Shown here in pieces: positions 30,463 to 39,089 of a stretch of DNA of 64,000 bases. The stretch comes from Sulfuriferula sp047300855 (lineage in GTDB: Bacteria; Pseudomonadota; Gammaproteobacteria; Burkholderiales; Sulfuriferulaceae): positions 1,860,001 through 1,924,000 of the forward strand of contig NZ_CP170197.1 of assembly GCF_047300855.1 (NCBI RefSeq), given 5' to 3'. The stretch's first letter is position 1; every line of letters begins with the position of its first letter. The notes below the pieces were generated by a model that did no database searches, was not told the origin of the DNA, and worked only from the letters and a program-made list of their open reading frames with translations. The translations under genes were made by a program, and so were the position numbers.

Positions 30463-32718
30463 TCAGACGGTCGCACTTTCCTCGTCAAATACCAGTTTGA
30501 TGGCACCGGATTCATCCATGTCGACTACCACATTTCCGCCATTCGCCAATCGGCCAAACAGCAATTCATCTGCGAGCGCCCGGCGTATTTCATCCTGAAT
30601 CAGCCTGGCCATGGGGCGTGCACCCATCAATGGATCAAAACCCCGCTTGCCTAGATGTGCCTTGAGCGCATCCGTGAATGTCGCCTCGACTTTTTTCTCG
30701 TGCAACTGGTCTTCCAGCTGCATCAGGAATTTGTCTACGACGCGCAGGATAACCTCCTGAGACAAGGGTGCAAACGAAATCATCGCGTCTAACCGGTTCC
30801 TGAATTCCGGGGTAAAGGCACGCTTGATGTCGGCCATTTCGTCACCGGTCTGCTTACCAAGCGTGAAGCCGATACCGGACTTATTGAGCGACTCCGCACC
30901 CGCATTGGTGGTCATGATAATCACCACGTTGCGAAAATCCGCCTTGCGCCCATTGTTGTCGGTTAGCGTCCCGTGATCCATGACTTGCAATAGCACGTTG
31001 AACACGTCCGGGTGCGCTTTTTCGATTTCATCCAGCAATAGGACCGCGTAGGGGTGTTTGGTAATCGCCTCGGTCAACAAGCCGCCCTGGTCAAAACCGA
31101 CATACCCCGGAGGAGCACCGATCAGCCGCGACACAGCATGACGTTCCATATACTCGGACATATCGAAACGAATCAGCTCAATACCCATGGTGTAGGCAAG
31201 CTGACGCGCCACTTCGGTCTTGCCCACGCCGGTGGGGCCAGAAAACAGGAAAGAACCGATGGGTTTCTGTGGATTACCCAAACCACTGCGAGCCATCTTG
31301 ATCGCGGCAGCCAGTGAATCGATTGCCTTATCCTGGCCGAATACCACCGCCTTGAGGTCCCGATCGAGGTTTTTCAGCGCATCGCGGTCATCGCTGGTCA
31401 CATTCTTGGATGGGATCCGCGCAATCTTGGCTACGATTTCTTCGATCTCGCGCTTGCTGATAATTTTCTTCTGCCGTGATTTGGGCAGAATGCGCTGCGC
31501 AGCGCCTGCCTCGTCGATCACATCGATTGCCTTGTCTGGCAAGTGCCGATCATTGATGTAGCGTGCCGAAAGTTCTGCCGCAGTGGTGAGCGCTGAAGCT
31601 GTGTACTTGATGCCATGGTGAGCTTCGAAACGTGACTTGAGACCACGCAAAATCTCCACTGTCTCCTCGACCGAGGGCTCATTCACATCGATTTTCTGAA
31701 AACGCCGCGACAAGGCATGGTCCTTTTCAAAAATGCCGCGGTACTCATTGTATGTGGTAGCACCGATGCATTTGAGTTGCCCGGATGAAAGCGCCGGTTT
31801 AAGCAGATTGGAAGCATCCAAAGTGCCTCCCGAAGCCGCACCTGCACCAATCAGTGTATGAATTTCGTCAATAAACAAAATTGCCTGCGGGTTTTCGTAC
31901 AGCTGTTTCAACACGGCTTTCAGACGTTGCTCAAAATCTCCACGGTATTTGGTGCCTGCCAACAATGCGCCCATGTCCAGCGAATACACCGTGCTATCCG
32001 ATAAAATATCCGGTACCACCCCTTCGACGATACGCCGTGCCAAGCCTTCTGCGATGGCGGTTTTACCTACCCCGGCTTCTCCTACCAGCAATGGATTATT
32101 CTTGCGCCGACGGCACAATGTCTGGATAACCCGCTCCAGTTCCATCGCACGCCCAATGAGCGGATCAATCTTGCCTGCCAGCGCTTGCACATTAAGGTTT
32201 TGCGTATAGGTTTCCAGCGCCGTAGCGGGTGCAGCTTCCTCACCTGCCTCGGGAGTGGCTTCCGGACGCGCAGTACTGCCCTGCGGGACTTTGCTCACAC
32301 CATGCGAGATGAAATTGACCACATCCAGGCGCGACACGCCTTGCTGATTCAGGAAATACACTGCGTGTGAATCTTTCTCGCCAAAAATGGCTACCAGCAC
32401 ATTTGCGCCGGTTACCTCTTTTTTGCCGGAGGACTGCACATGCAGGATGGCACGTTGAATGACCCGCTGAAACCCGAGTGTAGGCTGGGTATCAACTTCC
32501 TCACTCCCGGTGACCGTAGGCGTATGTTCGGTGATGAAATCAGCCAGTCCACGGCGTAGTTCATCCGTGTTGGCGCCGCATGCGCGCAACACCTCTGCAG
32601 CGGATGGATTATCCAGCATCGCCAGCAACAGGTGCTCGACCGTAATGAACTCATGGCGCTTTTGTCTCGCCTCCATGAACGCCATATGCAAACTAACTTC
32701 CAATTCCTGCGCAATCAT
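30463..32718 (-). CDS. clpA: ATP-dependent Clp protease ATP-binding subunit ClpA
   Basis: A 751-residue AAA+ unfoldase. The start at 32718 (MIAQELEVSLHMAFMEARQK, after GGAGG) gives the family's normal N-domain. Two ATPase domains follow: Walker A GEAGVGKTAIAEGLA then Walker B ILFIDEIHTLIG, and GPTGVGKTEVARQLA with AVLLLDEIEKAHPDV; the ClpP-binding IGL-type loop (NKSGIGFTLGKQ) is in the second. It unfolds substrates for ClpP. It is 2 bp from clpS, its adaptor gene. Confidence 0.97.
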   Translation of the reverse strand: MIAQELEVSLHMAFMEARQKRHEFITVEHLLLAMLDNPSAAEVLRACGANTDELRRGLADFITEHTPTVTGSEEVDTQPTLGFQRVIQRAILHVQSSGKKEVTGANVLVAIFGEKDSHAVYFLNQQGVSRLDVVNFISHGVSKVPQGSTARPEATPEAGEEAAPATALETYTQNLNVQALAGKIDPLIGRAMELERVIQTLCRRRKNNPLLVGEAGVGKTAIAEGLARRIVEGVVPDILSDSTVYSLDMGALLAGTKYRGDFEQRLKAVLKQLYENPQAILFIDEIHTLIGAGAASGGTLDASNLLKPALSSGQLKCIGATTYNEYRGIFEKDHALSRRFQKIDVNEPSVEETVEILRGLKSRFEAHHGIKYTASALTTAAELSARYINDRHLPDKAIDVIDEAGAAQRILPKSRQKKIISKREIEEIVAKIARIPSKNVTSDDRDALKNLDRDLKAVVFGQDKAIDSLAAAIKMARSGLGNPQKPIGSFLFSGPTGVGKTEVARQLAYTMGIELIRFDMSEYMERHAVSRLIGAPPGYVGFDQGGLLTEAITKHPYAVLLLDEIEKAHPDVFNVLLQVMDHGTLTDNNGRKADFRNVVIIMTTNAGAESLNKSGIGFTLGKQTGDEMADIKRAFTPEFRNRLDAMISFAPLSQEVILRVVDKFLMQLEDQLHEKKVEATFTDALKAHLGKRGFDPLMGARPMARLIQDEIRRALADELLFGRLANGGNVVVDMDESGAIKLVFDEESATV

Positions 32719-32720
32719 CT

Positions 32721-33029
32721 CTAATTTTCCTCCATCACGCATTGCAGCGGATGCTGGTGCTGGCGGGCGAACCCGACCACTTGCTCTACCTTGGTTGCCG
32801 CAACATCGCGGGGAAATACGCCACACACTCCCATGCCGTCCCTATGTACTTTGAGCATGATTTGCGTAGCCTGTTCACGGCTCTTGTAAAAAAAGTTCTG
32901 AATCACAAGAACCACAAAATCCATTGGCGTGTAGTCGTCATTCAACAACATTACCTTGTATAAAGGCGGCGGCTTGAGTTTTGTTTCGCTTGCTTCCAGA
33001 ACGGTGTCATCGCGGTGCTTGGTTGCCAT
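32721..33029 (-). CDS. clpS: Clp adaptor protein ClpS
   Basis: A 102-residue adaptor starting MATKHRDDTVLEASETKLKP. It has the ClpS N-degron-binding core PPLYKVMLLNDDYTPMDFVV and the HRDGMGVCGVFPRDVAATK segment. It delivers N-end-rule substrates to ClpA. The upstream extension of the frame lacks conservation and a ribosome binding site, so I start at 33029. Confidence 0.96.
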   Translation of the reverse strand: MATKHRDDTVLEASETKLKPPPLYKVMLLNDDYTPMDFVVLVIQNFFYKSREQATQIMLKVHRDGMGVCGVFPRDVAATKVEQVVGFARQHQHPLQCVMEEN

Positions 33030-33217
33030 GGCGCTTGATAGTTTCCGGATAGTTAGGAACCATTTTGACGACTGGAGCGAAATTTTCAAGTGTTATCGAT
33101 TAAAAAAAGATTTGCCAGACACTTGCAAAATCAACTGGTCAGGCGTAAAAAGCAATCTGGAGTTTGGCGTCAAGGTTCCTGCAAGTCTGGTAATGCCGTT
33201 GTGCGATCTTGATTTTC

Positions 33218-33249
33218 AAACAGCCCCTGGCCGTTTTGGCCTGTTTTTA
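33218..33249 (+). promoter_or_regulatory. Terminator-like hairpin in the cold-shock gene leader
   Basis: AAACAG and CTGTTT (33218-33223, 33241-33246) pair around an inner GCC/GGC stem and are followed by a T run, 14 bp before the start codon and just upstream of the AAGGA ribosome binding site. It could be an attenuator or a thermosensitive leader element; the leader from 33090 on is unusually long, as in cspA-type genes. Confidence 0.4.
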
Positions 33250-33263
33250 TCAAGGATGTAGCA

Positions 33264-33467
33264 ATGGCAACTGGCACCGTAAAGTGGTTCAATGATTCTA
33301 AAGGCTTTGGGTTCATTACCCCGGATGATGGTAGCGAAGATCTTTTCGCTCACTTCTCCGCCATCAACATGGGTGGCTTCAAAACCCTGAAGGAAGGTCA
33401 AAAAGTCCAATTCGAGGTCTCCCAAGGCCCGAAAGGCAAACAGGCATCGAACATTCAGCCTGCATAA
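33264..33467 (+). CDS. Cold-shock domain protein
   Basis: A 67-residue CSD protein: MATGTVKWFNDSKGFGFITP contains RNP1 (KGFGFI), and DLFAHFSAI is RNP2. It binds single-stranded RNA and DNA as an OB-fold chaperone. AAGGA precedes the ATG, a long leader lies upstream and a strong terminator downstream. Whether it is cold-induced or constitutive cannot be told from the protein. Confidence 0.95.
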   Translation: MATGTVKWFNDSKGFGFITPDDGSEDLFAHFSAINMGGFKTLKEGQKVQFEVSQGPKGKQASNIQPA

Positions 33468-33486
33468 ATCGGCTCACCGATTACTT

Positions 33487-33519
33487 AAAAACGCGGAACC
33501 TGGTTCCGCGTTTTTTTTC
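33487..33519 (+). terminator. Intrinsic terminator of the cold-shock gene
   Basis: Stem ACGCGGAACC-TGGTTCCGCGT with a minimal loop, followed by eight T. It lies 20 bp after the stop codon. Confidence 0.95.
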
Positions 33520-33601
33520 GCCCTGAATTTTGTATTCTGGCTTTTCAAAAAGGCTGTGCTAGATTAAAACATCTGTCACAGTCTTTATGAAGGAAATGGA
33601 T

Positions 33602-33823
33602 ATGCACACCCAACTTCAACCAGATGGATCCCTGCTTCTGGACCTGAGTCAGAAACAGGCGCGGGAACTCGCCAAAACCGTCATACAGCATGCCGAGGAT
33701 GCACATACCGCGCTATTGAATTTTGCCTACCTGCTGAACGAAGCACATTACGATGCAGAGAATGATTTCCGGCAACCACCCCATGCCTGGGAGCCGGGCG
33801 CGCATCAACCTGAAGCCAAATAG
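33602..33823 (+). CDS. Small conserved protein, unknown
   Basis: A 73-residue protein, starting at 33602 because AAGGA lies seven bases upstream (in-frame ATGs at 33587 and 33596 are alternatives). It is mostly helical and acidic, with SQKQARELAKTVIQHAEDAH in the middle and a Pro-rich end. Not recognised. It precedes another small helical protein by 10 bp and likely shares its transcript. Confidence 0.6.
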   Translation: MHTQLQPDGSLLLDLSQKQARELAKTVIQHAEDAHTALLNFAYLLNEAHYDAENDFRQPPHAWEPGAHQPEAK

Positions 33824-33833
33824 GGGGTTGGTC

Positions 33834-34037
33834 ATGCACATTTCAGCACTCGATAAACAAACTACCCAGATCAGCATGTTGCCAACCGAATCCGCACAAT
33901 TGCTGGAGGGCCTGGAAGCGATGCGTGATGAACTCGGCGAAATTGCCGATGAATTGATTAGTTTACTGCGCAGCAGTGGCATCGAACCACCGCCCAAACC
34001 CGAGCATGTTCGCACTGAATATGCAGGGCCTGAATAA
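33834..34037 (+). CDS. Small helical protein, unknown
   Basis: A 67-residue protein starting at 33834, with GGGGG five bases upstream. It contains one strong amphipathic helix (SAQLLEGLEAMRDELGEIAD) that could form a coiled coil, and a Pro-rich C-terminus. Not recognised. It is convergent with icd with only 2 bp between stop codons. Confidence 0.55.
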   Translation: MHISALDKQTTQISMLPTESAQLLEGLEAMRDELGEIADELISLLRSSGIEPPPKPEHVRTEYAGPE

Positions 34038-34039
34038 AC

Positions 34040-35278
34040 TCACATATGCGAAATCATCGCTTCGCCAAATGCCGAGCACGACACCTGTGTCGCACCTTCC
34101 ATCAGACGCGCAAAATCATAGGTTACTGTTTTAGCAGAAATTGTCTCCTGCATGCTCGCAATGAGGATATCAGCGGCTTCCAGCCAGCCCATGTGACGTA
34201 GCATCATCTCTGCGGAAAGAATAATGGAGCCCGGGTTGACATAATCTTTGCCCGCATATTTAGGCGCAGTGCCGTGCGTAGCTTCAAACATGGCGACTGA
34301 ATCGGACAAATTGGCACCTGGCGCAATACCAATACCCCCCACTTCTGCCGCGAGCGCGTCCGAGATGTAATCCCCGTTCAGATTCAGCGTTGCAATCACA
34401 TCGTATTCATCCGGCCGCAATAGAATCTGTTGCAAAAATGCGTCGGCTATCACATCCTTGATAACGATACCATTGGGCAACTTGCACCACGGCCCGCCAT
34501 CAATTTCTACCGCGCCAAATTCGCGCTTGGCCAGTTCATAGCCCCATTTCTTGAAGCCACCCTCGGTGAACTTCATGATATTGCCCTTATGCACCAGGGT
34601 AACGGATTTGCGCCCATTATCGATGGCATATTGAATCGCCCTGCGGATCAGGCGCTCGCTGCCCTGCACGGAAACAGGCTTGATGCCGATGGCGGAAGTT
34701 TCAGGAAAACGGATTTTTTTCACGCCCATTTCGTTTTGCAGGAACGCAATGATTTTTTTCACTTCATCCGTACCAACCTCCCACTCCACCCCCGCGTATA
34801 TATCCTCGGTATTTTCACGGAAAATAACCATATCCACTTTTTCCGGCGCTTTTACCGGACTGGGTACACCGTCAAAATAACGTACCGGACGCAGGCAGAC
34901 ATACAAATCCAGCAACTGTCGCAACGCCACATTCAACGAGCGCATACCGCCGGAGGTCGGCGTGGTCAAAGGCCCCTTGATTGAAATAACGTATTCGCGC
35001 ACGGCGGCTACCGTTTCATCGGGCAACCAGTTGTCGCCACCATAGACTTTGACAGCCTTTTCGCCTGCGTAGACCTCCATCCAGGCGATACTGCGCTTGC
35101 CACCATAAGCCTTGGCTACCGCCGCATCCACCACGCGACGCATCACCGATGTGATATCCACTCCGGTCCCGTCCCCTTCAATGAAGGGAATAATCGGCTG
35201 GTCGGGAACATTGAGTGAAGCGTCATTGTTGATCGTGATTTTTTCGCCGGAAGTCGGCATCTGGATATGCTGATACAT
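34040..35278 (-). CDS. icd: NADP-dependent isocitrate dehydrogenase Icd
   Basis: A 412-residue enzyme of the E. coli Icd type. Signature stretches are FIEGDGTGVDIT, the substrate-binding/phosphorylation loop SGGMRSLNVALRQ, RENTEDIYAGVEW, the Lys region TLVHKGNIMKFTEG and NLNGDYISDALAAE, then the NADP site EATHGTAPKYAGK. It makes 2-oxoglutarate and NADPH. It is divergent from rluE. Confidence 0.97.
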   Translation of the reverse strand: MYQHIQMPTSGEKITINNDASLNVPDQPIIPFIEGDGTGVDITSVMRRVVDAAVAKAYGGKRSIAWMEVYAGEKAVKVYGGDNWLPDETVAAVREYVISIKGPLTTPTSGGMRSLNVALRQLLDLYVCLRPVRYFDGVPSPVKAPEKVDMVIFRENTEDIYAGVEWEVGTDEVKKIIAFLQNEMGVKKIRFPETSAIGIKPVSVQGSERLIRRAIQYAIDNGRKSVTLVHKGNIMKFTEGGFKKWGYELAKREFGAVEIDGGPWCKLPNGIVIKDVIADAFLQQILLRPDEYDVIATLNLNGDYISDALAAEVGGIGIAPGANLSDSVAMFEATHGTAPKYAGKDYVNPGSIILSAEMMLRHMGWLEAADILIASMQETISAKTVTYDFARLMEGATQVSCSAFGEAMISHM

Positions 35279-35337
35279 GATTACCTTATTTCAACAAGTT
35301 AGAATGGTTGCTTTACTTTCAGCGATAGCCGGTACAG

Positions 35338-35925
35338 ATGAGTCGCATTGTAGTGTTCAACAAGCCTTACGGCGTAATTTGCCAGTTCAGTCCGGACGGC
35401 AAACATCCAACGCTCAAGGATTTCATCCCTATTCCCGGCGTTTATCCAGCCGGGCGCCTGGATACAGACAGTGAAGGACTGCTTATTTTAACCGATGATG
35501 GTGCGCTACAACATCGTCTTGCGCATCCCATCCATAAATTGTCGAAAACCTATTGGGCGCAGGTTGAAGGCGCAGTCGATGGCATCGCACTGCAAGCCTT
35601 GCAAAGTGGTGTCAATTTAGGGGATTTCATCACCTTGCCAGCCCAGGCACGCGCCATCACTGAGCCTGCGAATCTTTGGGTGCGTTTGCCACCCATTCGA
35701 GAACGAAAAAATATCCCTACCAGTTGGATTGAACTGGTTTTGAAAGAGGGAAAAAACCGCCAGGTCAGGCGCATGACGGCCAAAGTTGGCTATCCCACCT
35801 TGCGTCTGATCCGGTGGCAAATTGGTGGCATCACGCTGGAAAAGCTGATGCCCGGCGAGTACCGGGAGACGACTGTAGCTGAATTCGCCGCATTAAATAA
35901 AGACGAGTATGTCAACCGACTGTAA
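35338..35925 (+). CDS. rluE: 23S rRNA pseudouridine synthase RluE-type
   Basis: A 195-residue RsuA/RluB-family pseudouridine synthase lacking the S4 domain, as RluE does. The catalytic motif PAGRLDTDSEGLLILT holds the Asp nucleophile, and KEGKNRQVRRMTAKVGYPTL is the conserved C-terminal motif. RluE modifies U2457 of 23S rRNA. Confidence 0.92.
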   Translation: MSRIVVFNKPYGVICQFSPDGKHPTLKDFIPIPGVYPAGRLDTDSEGLLILTDDGALQHRLAHPIHKLSKTYWAQVEGAVDGIALQALQSGVNLGDFITLPAQARAITEPANLWVRLPPIRERKNIPTSWIELVLKEGKNRQVRRMTAKVGYPTLRLIRWQIGGITLEKLMPGEYRETTVAEFAALNKDEYVNRL

Positions 35926-36007
35926 TAAAGCTGCGTTAGTTGCCGTGACACGTGTTGTTTCGTGTTGCTAAAAACCCTTGATCAATTGTTTTTAAAAGGA
36001 AGTCCAA

Positions 36008-36256
36008 ATGAACAAACTGCTGTCCGCTCTGCTGGTTGCCGCTTTCGCTGCTGTTTCCTTCTCCGCCGTTGCTGCCGATGCTGCAGCACCTGCTGCCGAA
36101 GCCCCTAAAGCCGAGGCTGCCAAGTCCCCGATGAAAAAACACCCTGCCAAGAAGCACGCTGCGAAAAAGCACACTACGAAGAAGCATGCTGCCAAAAAAG
36201 AAATGATGAAAAAAGACGACATGAAAAAAGATGAAATGGGCCCTGCTGCCAAATAA
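36008..36256 (+). CDS. Exported Lys/Ala/His-rich repeat protein
   Basis: An 82-residue protein with a signal peptide (MNKLLSALLVAAFAAVSFSA, cleavage near VAA-DA). The mature part is low-complexity: an Ala/Pro/Glu stretch, then KKHPAKKHAAKKHTTKKHAA built on a four-residue AKKH unit, then Met/Lys/Asp. It resembles acid-shock (Asr-like) and phasin/histone-like tails only by composition. Strong RBS and terminator suggest high expression. It is probably periplasmic; binding of polyanions or protons by Lys/His is a guess. Confidence 0.75.
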   Translation: MNKLLSALLVAAFAAVSFSAVAADAAAPAAEAPKAEAAKSPMKKHPAKKHAAKKHTTKKHAAKKEMMKKDDMKKDEMGPAAK

Positions 36257-36274
36257 CTAGGTCAAGAGTACGCA

Positions 36275-36301
36275 AGGGCAGGGTATTCCCTGCCCTTTTT
36301 A
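36275..36301 (+). terminator. Intrinsic terminator of the Lys-rich protein gene
   Basis: Stem AGGGCAGGG-4-CCCTGCCCT followed by a T run, 18 bp after the stop codon. Its left flank has no matching A run, so it acts in the plus direction. Confidence 0.92.
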
Positions 36302-36309
36302 TTGCTGAC

Positions 36310-37290
36310 TCAAGCTGACGCTTGGTGTGCCGCCAGCCGCTCAGCTCCCAGCAGCCCCACCTCTGTATTCATCACCAGATATACCGGCACCGTTTCCAGC
36401 AAGCTGCGATAACGTCCCTTGTCCAGAAAACCTCCGATAAAACCGCCTTGCGTCATCTCCGGTGCCAGTTTGGCAGCAATTCCACCCGCTATATACACTC
36501 CGCCATGCGACAACGACAGCAATGCAAGATCCCCGGCAAAAGCGCCGTAGGCCCGAAAAAACATGGCCAGAGCGTGCTTCGCGGCAATGTCCTTTTTGGA
36601 TTGTGCCGCTTCTGCAATCGCAGCAGGCGGATCGGCTGATTCCAGCAGCACAGGCCGGTGTTGCTCATATTCACAGACGAAAGCGTAAATATTGGCGAGC
36701 CCCGGACCTGATACGACGCGCTCCACACAAACCTGTCCATAAAGTCGCCGAAGAAAACGCAGCAATTCGATTTCCATGTCATTGCCGGGAGAAAAATCGA
36801 CGTTGCCGCCCTCGCTAGGCATGACAATTTCTCCCGCGCCACATGGAAACAGAAATCCGACACCCAGGCCTGTACCTGCCCCTAACACCGCACGTGCGGC
36901 ACCTGCCTGGGGCGCACCAGTTTGCAAAACCTGAATATCCTGCGGTGTCAGCGCAGCAATTCCATGGCTAACCGCCGCGAAATCATTGAGAAGCTGCACC
37001 GATGCAATCCCGAACCGCCTGCCGATTGCGGCACCATCGACAAACCACGGCAAATTCGTAAGCCGCGCAGCGTTATCTTTCACTGGTCCTGGTACGCCAA
37101 AGCAGGCTGCAAAAATGGGCGGCGTATTTTCCAGGAAATGCGCCAATAGCGTTTCGAAATCCGGGAATTCCGGACTGTCAAAGCGCTGCTCCTTAACTTT
37201 TGAACTGCCGGTTGCATCCACTTCTGACAGGCTCAGCAATACCTTCGTGCCTCCCACGTCCCCGGCCAGGATATGCGTTGGTTTACTCAC
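36310..37290 (-). CDS. glk: Glucokinase Glk
   Basis: A 326-residue enzyme of the bacterial glucokinase (ROK-distinct Glk) family: ILAGDVGGTKVLLSL phosphate loop, AACFGVPGPVKDN, NDFAAVSHGI with the catalytic Asp, VLGAGTGLGVGFL, and the second ATP motif HGGVYIAGGIAAKL. It phosphorylates glucose with ATP. Its start overlaps the upstream 99-residue protein by 8 bp. With glgA nearby it suits turnover of stored glycogen. Confidence 0.95.
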   Translation of the reverse strand: MSKPTHILAGDVGGTKVLLSLSEVDATGSSKVKEQRFDSPEFPDFETLLAHFLENTPPIFAACFGVPGPVKDNAARLTNLPWFVDGAAIGRRFGIASVQLLNDFAAVSHGIAALTPQDIQVLQTGAPQAGAARAVLGAGTGLGVGFLFPCGAGEIVMPSEGGNVDFSPGNDMEIELLRFLRRLYGQVCVERVVSGPGLANIYAFVCEYEQHRPVLLESADPPAAIAEAAQSKKDIAAKHALAMFFRAYGAFAGDLALLSLSHGGVYIAGGIAAKLAPEMTQGGFIGGFLDKGRYRSLLETVPVYLVMNTEVGLLGAERLAAHQASA

Positions 37291-37582
37291 TCAAGTACAT
37301 TTCGGGTTCCCACCCCATAGTCTTGGCACGCTCAATCGCTGCGGCATGGATGCGTGCATGGCGTTCGCGCAACCCCGCTGGCAAATTAGAGGCAAGGCAA
37401 CCATATTTATCCCATTCGACCTGGGTTTTGTCATACAAAATCTGAATACGATTCACATCCCACCCGGCACAAGTTTCGGTTTCCGGCAGGATCCCAAACA
37501 GCCATGCGTCCTTGATAATGGCTCCCATTGCACTCATGCCACCGTATTGATCCTGATCTATGCCAACATAGGTTTTCTTCAT
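37283..37582 (-). CDS. Conserved small protein upstream of glk
   Basis: A 99-residue soluble protein starting at 37582 with GGAG six bases upstream (MKKTYVGIDQDQYGGMSAMG). It contains GAIIKDAWLFGILPETETCAGW and a helical end. I recall homologues as uncharacterised betaproteobacterial proteins but cannot name a domain. It overlaps glk by 8 bp, so the two are probably co-translated. Confidence 0.7.
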   Translation of the reverse strand: MKKTYVGIDQDQYGGMSAMGAIIKDAWLFGILPETETCAGWDVNRIQILYDKTQVEWDKYGCLASNLPAGLRERHARIHAAAIERAKTMGWEPEMYLSE

Positions 37583-37625
37583 TACGACTCCAAATATGAA
37601 ATGACAAATGCGGTATTCTACGCTT

Positions 37626-39089
37626 ATGCATACATTTGAAACGCTCCCTTTCGTCAACAGCTTTGCCGCGCTTCCTCCCATTTTTTATAGCGCGGTAACA
37701 CCCACTGCGCTAGTCCATCCTCACCTGGTAAGCTTCAATGCGGATGCCGCCACCCTCATTGGACTGGATCCTGCCCAGGCACAGCGCCCTGAAGCGCCTG
37801 CCTACCTGTCTGGCAGCGCTCATATCGATGGCGCGCAACCCATCGCAGCGCTCTATGCGGGCCATCAATTCGGTTACTTTGTTCCGCAACTCGGTGATGG
37901 TCGTGCCATCCTGCTGGGTGAAGTGCAAACGCCACATGGCGGCTGGGAATTGCAGTTGAAAGGCGCCGGCCTGACGCCCTATTCACGGAATGGCGATGGC
38001 CGCGCCGTATTACGCTCCAGTATCCGCGAGTATCTGTGCTCGGAGGCCATGCATGGGCTGGGCATCCCCACGACGCGCGCACTGTCCATCGTCGGCAGTG
38101 CCGATGAGGTGTACCGCGAACAAATTGAAACCGCCGCCGTGGTGATGCGCATGGCACCGAGCTTTGTGCGCTTCGGCTCGTTTGAAGTCTTTTTCTCTCG
38201 TGGCCAACCCGAAGCCATACGCATCCTCGCCGACTATGTCATCGCAAGGCATTACCCTGAACTGGTGGATACGCCAGACAAATACCCGCTTTTCCTGCGT
38301 GCCGTGGTATTGACCACCGCTCGCCTGATGGCCCAGTGGCAGGCAGTCGGTTTTGCCCACGGCGTGATGAATACCGATAACATGTCCATTCTCGGTCTCA
38401 CACTTGACTATGGTCCGTTTGGCTTTCTCGACGCTTATGATCCGGGCTATATCTGTAACCACTCAGACCAGGGGGGCCGCTATGCCTTTGACCAGCAACC
38501 CGATATCGGCGCCTGGAATCTCACCCGCCTGGCCCAGGCGCTTACGCCGCTGATGACAGTTGATGCAGCCAAAGAAGCCCTCGACATCTATCCGGCTGCC
38601 TTCGCAACCCACTACATAGATCTGATGAGCGCCAAACTGGGTATCGCGGCCGGCAAGGACAGTGTGCCGCTCATCACCGGGGTGCTCGACATCCTGCACA
38701 GCAACCATGTCGACAACACAATGTTCTGGCGCGCGCTGTGCGATTTCGACTCCTCACCAGGTGCCACCAACGCAGCATTGCGCGATCTGTTTCCGGATCG
38801 CGCTGCATTCGATTCCTGGACAATGGACTATCGCGCCCGCCTGCAAACGGAAAACAGCACGGATACGACGCGGCGCAACGCCATGTACCGCACCAACCCC
38901 AAATACATCCTGCGCAACCATCTGGCTGAAGTCGCAATACGGCGCGCCTGCGACGACCACGATTTCAGCGAAGTCGACCGTCTGCTTGATCTGCTGCGCC
39001 GCCCTTTCGACGAGCAACCAGAAAATGCAGTCTACGCAAGTGCCCCGCCGGATTGGGCAAGCCAGATCAGCGTGAGTTGCTCATCGTGA
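37626..39089 (+). CDS. selO: Protein adenylyltransferase SelO (YdiU)
   Basis: A 487-residue pseudokinase-fold enzyme. Landmarks are AALYAGHQFGYFVPQLGDGRA, LQLKGAGLTPYSRNGDGRAV (nucleotide-binding Lys and Arg), LRSSIREYLCSEAM and HGVMNTDNMSILGLTLDYGP with the catalytic Asn/Asp pair. It transfers AMP to Ser/Thr/Tyr of redox proteins. The C-terminus ends in VSCSS, where the Cys occupies the redox (selenocysteine in animals) position. Start at 37626 rather than 37608 on N-terminal similarity. It overlaps the next gene by 4 bp. Confidence 0.95.
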   Translation: MHTFETLPFVNSFAALPPIFYSAVTPTALVHPHLVSFNADAATLIGLDPAQAQRPEAPAYLSGSAHIDGAQPIAALYAGHQFGYFVPQLGDGRAILLGEVQTPHGGWELQLKGAGLTPYSRNGDGRAVLRSSIREYLCSEAMHGLGIPTTRALSIVGSADEVYREQIETAAVVMRMAPSFVRFGSFEVFFSRGQPEAIRILADYVIARHYPELVDTPDKYPLFLRAVVLTTARLMAQWQAVGFAHGVMNTDNMSILGLTLDYGPFGFLDAYDPGYICNHSDQGGRYAFDQQPDIGAWNLTRLAQALTPLMTVDAAKEALDIYPAAFATHYIDLMSAKLGIAAGKDSVPLITGVLDILHSNHVDNTMFWRALCDFDSSPGATNAALRDLFPDRAAFDSWTMDYRARLQTENSTDTTRRNAMYRTNPKYILRNHLAEVAIRRACDDHDFSEVDRLLDLLRRPFDEQPENAVYASAPPDWASQISVSCSS

